Shown piece by piece: positions 60,257 through 64,000 of a DNA stretch of 64,000 nt. Numbering within the stretch: position 1 is the stretch's first letter; the number at the start of each line of letters is the position of its first letter. The stretch is from Caproicibacter sp002399225 (lineage in GTDB: Bacteria > Bacillota > Clostridia > Oscillospirales > Acutalibacteraceae): NCBI GenBank assembly GCA_036756705.1, contig DAIOKN010000001.1:119943-183942 (forward strand), in the 5' to 3' direction. A program made the position numbers and the translations under genes. The notes beneath the pieces were generated by a model. That model was not told the origin of the DNA. It did no database searches and worked only from the letters and a program-made list of their open reading frames with translations.

Positions 60257-60364
60257 CTCCTACTCTTTTGAGTATAATCGCAGACGGACTGTAAAACAAC
60301 AAACGCTCCGTAGAGTGAACGGCCTTATGCGAAGAAAAGCGGCGGAGTCTTTATGCGCCAGGCT

Positions 60365-61339
60365 TTATCTCCGCCCGGGTTTGCTCCAGATGCGGGAGAT
60401 TCCCACGCCGACCAGCGCGGCTACAGGCCATACGACCCATGTGTTGTCCCACTGCTTTGTCAGAAAGCTCAGAAGCAGGTAAACGGCGACGACGATCGGC
60501 CAGTAGATGGAATAGAACTTTTTCGACTTTTCCCGCCCGGCGCGGTCGTCCGATTCGGCGGAACCGCTTTCCTCAAGAAGTGTTTTGCAGCCCGCCGAAA
60601 CGGCGGAGGAAAAAATAGAGAGGAAAACCGCGGCGGCGATGAGGATCAGCATAAGACCCGAGAGGAAAATCAACGTTGCTTCGGGGGCGCTCAGAACTCC
60701 CGCAAGGATGAGAGGCGCCACTGAAAGGATGATCAGAGAGATGGAGATCGAACGGAAAACGACGCGTCTGTGCTCGGCGGCCTCGCTCCTTTCTTTCACG
60801 ACGCCCTCCACGCCGTACTCCAGCTCGAAATCGTCGTATTTCAGGTAGTCGAAAGGTTTCATCAGCGAAGCAGCACCGATCGAGACGATACAGCCGATGA
60901 CAACAAACAGCAAAAGCAGCACGGTGCCGATGCCTCCGGCAACGTCTTCGCTCAGCGGGATCATGTGCGCCTGCGCGGCTCCGTTCAGCAGCACGACGGG
61001 CACCGGCGACAGAACGAACAGTGCCGCCGAGATCGCGTGCCGCCTGACATGCGCCGCTTTTGTTTCGAGGTACTCGTTTGCTTCCTGCAGGGAAACGTGC
61101 CGGCAGCGACTTTCTTCCTTACCGGTGTACGCCGGCTGCTCTGCGTCGTCCTTTAACAGATAGTCGGTCGTCACCCCGAACAGGCTTGCAAGGTCAAGAA
61201 TTTTGTTCAGCTCCGGGTAAGCCGTCGCGCTTTCCCATTTGGAAACGGACTGCCGCGAGACGTTCAGCTTTTCGGCAAGCTCTTCCTGCGACATGCCGCT
61301 TTCTTTCCGCAGTTTCAGAACCTTTTCAGCCAGGATCAT
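60365..61339 (-). CDS. XRE regulator with C-terminal membrane domain
   Basis: Protein of 324 residues. The N-terminal helix-turn-helix is SGMSQEELAEKLNVSRQSVS with SKWESATAYPELNKILDLA. About six membrane helices follow from residue 100 (AALFVLSPVPVVLLNGAA; VLLLLFVVIGCIVSIGA; LIILSVAPLILAGVL; two more near the end). ATG 61339 follows GGAGGAATCGG. Such fusions often regulate an adjacent ABC transporter; the divergent ABC operon at 61994 is the obvious target. Confidence 0.88.
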   Translation of the reverse strand: MILAEKVLKLRKESGMSQEELAEKLNVSRQSVSKWESATAYPELNKILDLASLFGVTTDYLLKDDAEQPAYTGKEESRCRHVSLQEANEYLETKAAHVRRHAISAALFVLSPVPVVLLNGAAQAHMIPLSEDVAGGIGTVLLLLFVVIGCIVSIGAASLMKPFDYLKYDDFELEYGVEGVVKERSEAAEHRRVVFRSISISLIILSVAPLILAGVLSAPEATLIFLSGLMLILIAAAVFLSIFSSAVSAGCKTLLEESGSAESDDRAGREKSKKFYSIYWPIVVAVYLLLSFLTKQWDNTWVVWPVAALVGVGISRIWSKPGRR

Positions 61340-61435
61340 ACCGATTCCTCCAGTAATGTGATTTTTGATTTTTAGTTATCAGCCGTGGTTTGGTTGATTT
61401 GACAGGCACATCATAACAGAATCGGCGGTTGCGCT

Positions 61436-61765
61436 CTATCCACCCGGCTTTGAAATTACGCAACCTGCGGTTGCATTTCTCCTGGAACCGCGGATTTCAC
61501 CGCATTTTTTCGATCTCTGCCCCAGTCTCCGCAGTGCTGCCACAGGCAGAGCAACATAGCCTGTATCTCTATTTTGCAATCTGCTTTCTTTTCCCTTGGT
61601 AGTATAAACATTTAAGTTCGGGAATAACCCGGTGGGGTGGAATTTCAAAAGGATTCTCTCATCTTTCCGGGCTTGATACCCGTCATGAACATCGCGGTAA
61701 GAGATCAAAGTACAGCCCTTTTCAGCTCTTGCATAAGGCGAAATTCCAACTCCTGTTTTTTTCAT
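61436..61765 (-). CDS. Doubtful ORF, 109 residues, in gap before ABC operon
   Basis: Low support: only a loose AGGAAG upstream, no motif, and a basic composition (ALPVAALRRLGQRSKKCGE). The gap 61340-61993 otherwise holds promoter sequence for the divergent genes and possibly remnants of other DNA. I list it only because nothing else fills the gap. Confidence 0.15.
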   Translation of the reverse strand: MKKTGVGISPYARAEKGCTLISYRDVHDGYQARKDERILLKFHPTGLFPNLNVYTTKGKESRLQNRDTGYVALPVAALRRLGQRSKKCGEIRGSRRNATAGCVISKPGG

Positions 61766-61993
61766 TATAATTCCGGCTTCCTGCCATTTTAATGCGAAAG
61801 CGTAACCATAGAAATTTCTTCGTTTTCGAACCTTGCCGGAGATGTGGGGAAGCGCCGTTCGGTACCTCTCCCGTCGGGAATTTGAATCGACGCCTCATCC
61901 TCGAGCCGCAAAAAAATCATCCCGCGAAATCAGCCGAACGGTTGATTTCAAAACCGGCGGCCTGCGGTATGATGGACGCAGGAGATGAACAGA

Positions 61994-62932
61994 ATGGAAA
62001 AATTACTCGAGGTTCATGAGCTTGCAAAAAGTTTTCAGAATAACTGCGTGCTGAACCGTATCAGTTTTCACGTCGACAAGGGAGAAATTCTCTGTCTGCT
62101 CGGCCCGAACGGAGCCGGGAAAAGCACAACGATCAACATTTTGCTCGGCCTGCTCCGGCGGGACGGCGGAACAATCCTCTACAACGGTAAAAAAATCGGC
62201 AGGAACCTGCGTGCCTACAAGCAAAAACTCGGCGTCGTGCCGCAGGACCTCGCCCTTTACGAAGAGCTTTCCGCCGAACGGAACGCCCGTTTTTTCACCT
62301 CGCTCTACGGCCTTCGCGGCACAAGGCTCGACGAGGCGGTGGAGGAAGCCCTCACCTTTGCCGGGCTGGCCGACCGCCGGAACGACAAAGTCAAGACCTT
62401 CTCCGGCGGGATGAAACGCCGTCTGAACATCGCGTGTGCCATTGCCCATCACCCGGAACTCGTCGTCATGGACGAGCCGACGGTCGGCATCGACCCGCAG
62501 TCGCGCAACCACATTCTCACCTCAATCAAAAAGCTGCAGCAGAACGGCATGACGGTTCTCTACACCACCCATTACATGGAGGAAGTGGAGGCGATCTCGT
62601 TCCGCATCATCATCATCGACCACGGGAAGATCATCGCCGAGGGGACAAAAGAAAGACTCAAGGAAGACGTCCAGAGCGAAAAGCGCTATCACATCGAGCT
62701 GGAAAAAGCCTGCTCTGTCCCCGCCGAGGGCTTTTATGCCGTCGAGGGCGTCAAGAAAGTCAAATCCACAGACGGGCACATCGACATTGTTTCCGTACGC
62801 GGCGTTGAAAACCTCGACCGCATCATTTCATTCATTTCAGACAGCGGAGCGCGCATCCGCAACATTTCCAGCGAGGAAGCAAGTCTTGAGACCGTCTTCC
62901 TGAAGCTGACCGGGCGCAAGCTGCGGGACTGA
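61994..62932 (+). CDS. ABC transporter ATP-binding protein (ABC-2 type)
   Basis: ATPase of about 312 residues. Walker A LLGPNGAGKSTTINILLG, Q-loop GVVPQDLALYEELS, signature FSGGMKRRLNIACA, Walker B LVVMDEPTVGIDPQ and switch His TTHYMEE. The C-terminal extension with MetI-like SSEEASLETVFLKLTG is typical of NatA/CcmA-like exporters. ATG 61994 (nine bases after GGAG) is preferred over ATG 61985, which abuts it. It forms an operon with two permease genes. Likely exports a drug, lipid, peptide or Na. Confidence 0.93.
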   Translation: MEKLLEVHELAKSFQNNCVLNRISFHVDKGEILCLLGPNGAGKSTTINILLGLLRRDGGTILYNGKKIGRNLRAYKQKLGVVPQDLALYEELSAERNARFFTSLYGLRGTRLDEAVEEALTFAGLADRRNDKVKTFSGGMKRRLNIACAIAHHPELVVMDEPTVGIDPQSRNHILTSIKKLQQNGMTVLYTTHYMEEVEAISFRIIIIDHGKIIAEGTKERLKEDVQSEKRYHIELEKACSVPAEGFYAVEGVKKVKSTDGHIDIVSVRGVENLDRIISFISDSGARIRNISSEEASLETVFLKLTGRKLRD

Positions 62933-62946
62933 AAGGAGAAAGCGGT

Positions 62947-63687
62947 ATGTATCGTTTTTATCAAATTTTTAAAATGGATCTGATGAACAACTTCAAGAAT
63001 CCGATTCTCATTAATTACAACACCGTGTTTGCCATCGCCATGATCCTCATTATGGGCTATCTTTCAAGTGGAAACTACACGAACGGAATGGATTCTTACA
63101 ACTACTATGCGGTTGCGTTTTTGATCTTTGTGATTCTGGAAGGAGCCATGACGGCGACCAACTGTTTTATGGAGCGTGACATTAAGAAGCCGAATCTCCG
63201 CATTCTTTACTCACCCTGCGGCAGATTTCCGGTTTACTTTTCGAAAATCGCCGCCTCATTTGTGTTCGATTCTGTGCTGCACGCCGCGCTGTGCCTGGCG
63301 TTTCTGCTTATAGGCATCAACTTCGGCGGGTGGAACATCGGCTGGATTCTTCTGATGATGCTGCCGGTGGAATTCGCTTCGGCGGCGCTCGGGGTCCTCT
63401 TCTGCTGTCTCTTTCACTGTGAAGAAACCGCCAGCACCATTTTGAGCCTTTTCGTGAGCATCTTCGCATTTCTCGGCGGCGTGTTCTTTTCACTGGACGG
63501 CATGGGTACGGCGCTCGCGTTCGCTTCCCGGCTTTCCCCGGTAAAGTGGCTGATCGACGCGTTCTTCGCCGTCATCTATGACGGAAATCTGGCAGTTGTG
63601 GCACCCGTTATCCTGATTGCCACCGGGATCGGTGTTCTTTTGACTTTCGGCTGTGCAAAAACTTTCCGGACGGAGGATTATCTATGA
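62947..63687 (+). CDS. ABC-2 type permease
   Basis: Membrane protein of 246 residues with six helices (for instance FVFDSVLHAALCLAFLLIG and STILSLFVSIFAFLGGVFF). The late motif LSPVKWLIDAFFAVIYDG is typical of ABC-2 permeases. ATG 62947 follows GAAAGGAG, 14 bases after the ATPase stop. It overlaps the next permease gene by four bases. Confidence 0.9.
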   Translation: MYRFYQIFKMDLMNNFKNPILINYNTVFAIAMILIMGYLSSGNYTNGMDSYNYYAVAFLIFVILEGAMTATNCFMERDIKKPNLRILYSPCGRFPVYFSKIAASFVFDSVLHAALCLAFLLIGINFGGWNIGWILLMMLPVEFASAALGVLFCCLFHCEETASTILSLFVSIFAFLGGVFFSLDGMGTALAFASRLSPVKWLIDAFFAVIYDGNLAVVAPVILIATGIGVLLTFGCAKTFRTEDYL

Positions 63688-64000
63688 TTGATGTACTGAA
63701 AAATGATTTCTGCCGGATCAGGCCGCGTCTCGGCTCCATCCTCGCCATGCTCGTCGTAACGCTCGTATCCATTTTCTTCGCGGTCTATGTCACGGGAGTA
63801 CAGCAGGTAAGGGGACATATCGCTTTCGTTACAAACGGCAGTGCGCAAAACCTTGACACGCAATATCTTAAGGTTGAAGTGATGAGACAGAAGCCCCTGC
63901 GCTCCGCACTGGTGCGTCAGGAATACGATGCTATCGTGACGGACCGGGGCAGCGGAAAGTTCGACATTGAAACGCTGCGCAATGACGATTTCAAAAACAT
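63684..64000 (+). CDS. Second ABC-2 type permease, 5' part
   Basis: Starts at ATG 63684, overlapping the preceding stop (ATGA), with GGAGG upstream. Begins MIDVLKNDFCRIRPRLG, then a membrane helix ILAMLVVTLVSIFFAVYV and a large external segment starting QQVRGHIAFVTNGSA, the pattern of the long ABC-2 permease (YhgE/Pip or DrrB-like). The gene runs off the window end. Confidence 0.8.
   Translation, partial: MIDVLKNDFCRIRPRLGSILAMLVVTLVSIFFAVYVTGVQQVRGHIAFVTNGSAQNLDTQYLKVEVMRQKPLRSALVRQEYDAIVTDRGSGKFDIETLRNDDFKN

Noticed and set aside
61792..62019. + strand ORF of 75 codons before the ABC operon
   Set aside because: Overlaps the ABC start, has no ribosome site and no motif; composition is non-protein-like.
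1..64000. CRISPR arrays, tRNA and rRNA genes
   Set aside because: No regularly spaced repeats and no cloverleaf or conserved rRNA segments noticed by eye.

Overview
The window looks like the chromosome of a spore-forming anaerobic Firmicute of the class Clostridia. An Oscillospirales or Ruminococcaceae-like fermenter is my best guess, and it is inference only. The evidence is a split sporulation sigma factor gene (sigK), a glmS ribozyme, a manganese pyrophosphatase, an [FeFe]-hydrogenase-like protein, 4-hydroxybutyryl-CoA dehydratase, a class I aldolase, strong AGGAGG-type ribosome binding sites and moderately high G+C. I saw no tRNA, rRNA or CRISPR array.

Layout. 1-8036: end of a CBS-type pyrophosphatase gene, then sigK split by a skin-like element of about 6.3 kb. 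The element carries a large serine recombinase and a glycerol-3-phosphate operon (glpP, glpA-like, FAD oxidoreductase, DUF1667), with two intrinsic-terminator leaders that fit GlpP antitermination. 8221-15003: MATE exporter, unknown protein, and a MarR-controlled heterodimeric ABC exporter. 15018-22478: mostly housekeeping genes (Nif3/CutA-like, gpmA, HMA-like, M24 peptidase, hydrogenase-like, aldolase, glmS with its ribozyme). 22741-31314: unknown protein, old-yellow-enzyme reductase, frameshifted FAD oxidase, nitroreductase, MBL hydrolase, PadR-MFS pair.

31836-36065: lactonase-like MBL protein, 4-hydroxybutyryl-CoA dehydratase, NifU-type scaffold, CGGC protein and CoA-transferase. Together they could convert gamma-butyrolactone or 4-hydroxybutyrate to crotonyl-CoA. 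36283-48016: a fatty acyl/aldehyde region holding a FabZ-like dehydratase, an acyl carrier protein, an AMP-dependent ligase, LuxE, LuxC and an alpha/beta hydrolase. It continues with a PAS-AAA+ regulator lacking GAFTGA, a thioesterase, an SCP2-like protein, an iron alcohol dehydrogenase and a class 3 aldehyde dehydrogenase. No luciferase genes are present. 48716-53654: TRAP transporter (frameshifted dctP), enolase-superfamily enzyme and GntR regulator. 54089-57299: alanine dehydrogenase, an ECF-like sigma factor without a normal start, and an APC permease. 57391-64000: methyltransferase, frameshifted chloramphenicol-acetyltransferase-like gene with an XRE regulator, a membrane XRE regulator and an ABC transporter running off the end.

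The most unusual signals are three + strand copies of one structured RNA (about 25307, 48127 and 58607). Each has a TTGACT-16-TATAAT promoter, shared hairpins with compensatory changes and a terminator-like 3' end. I do not recognise the family. The other two highlights are the skin element with metabolic cargo and the luxCE-type aldehyde cluster without luciferase. Several genes show single-base frameshifts, either real decay or assembly error.
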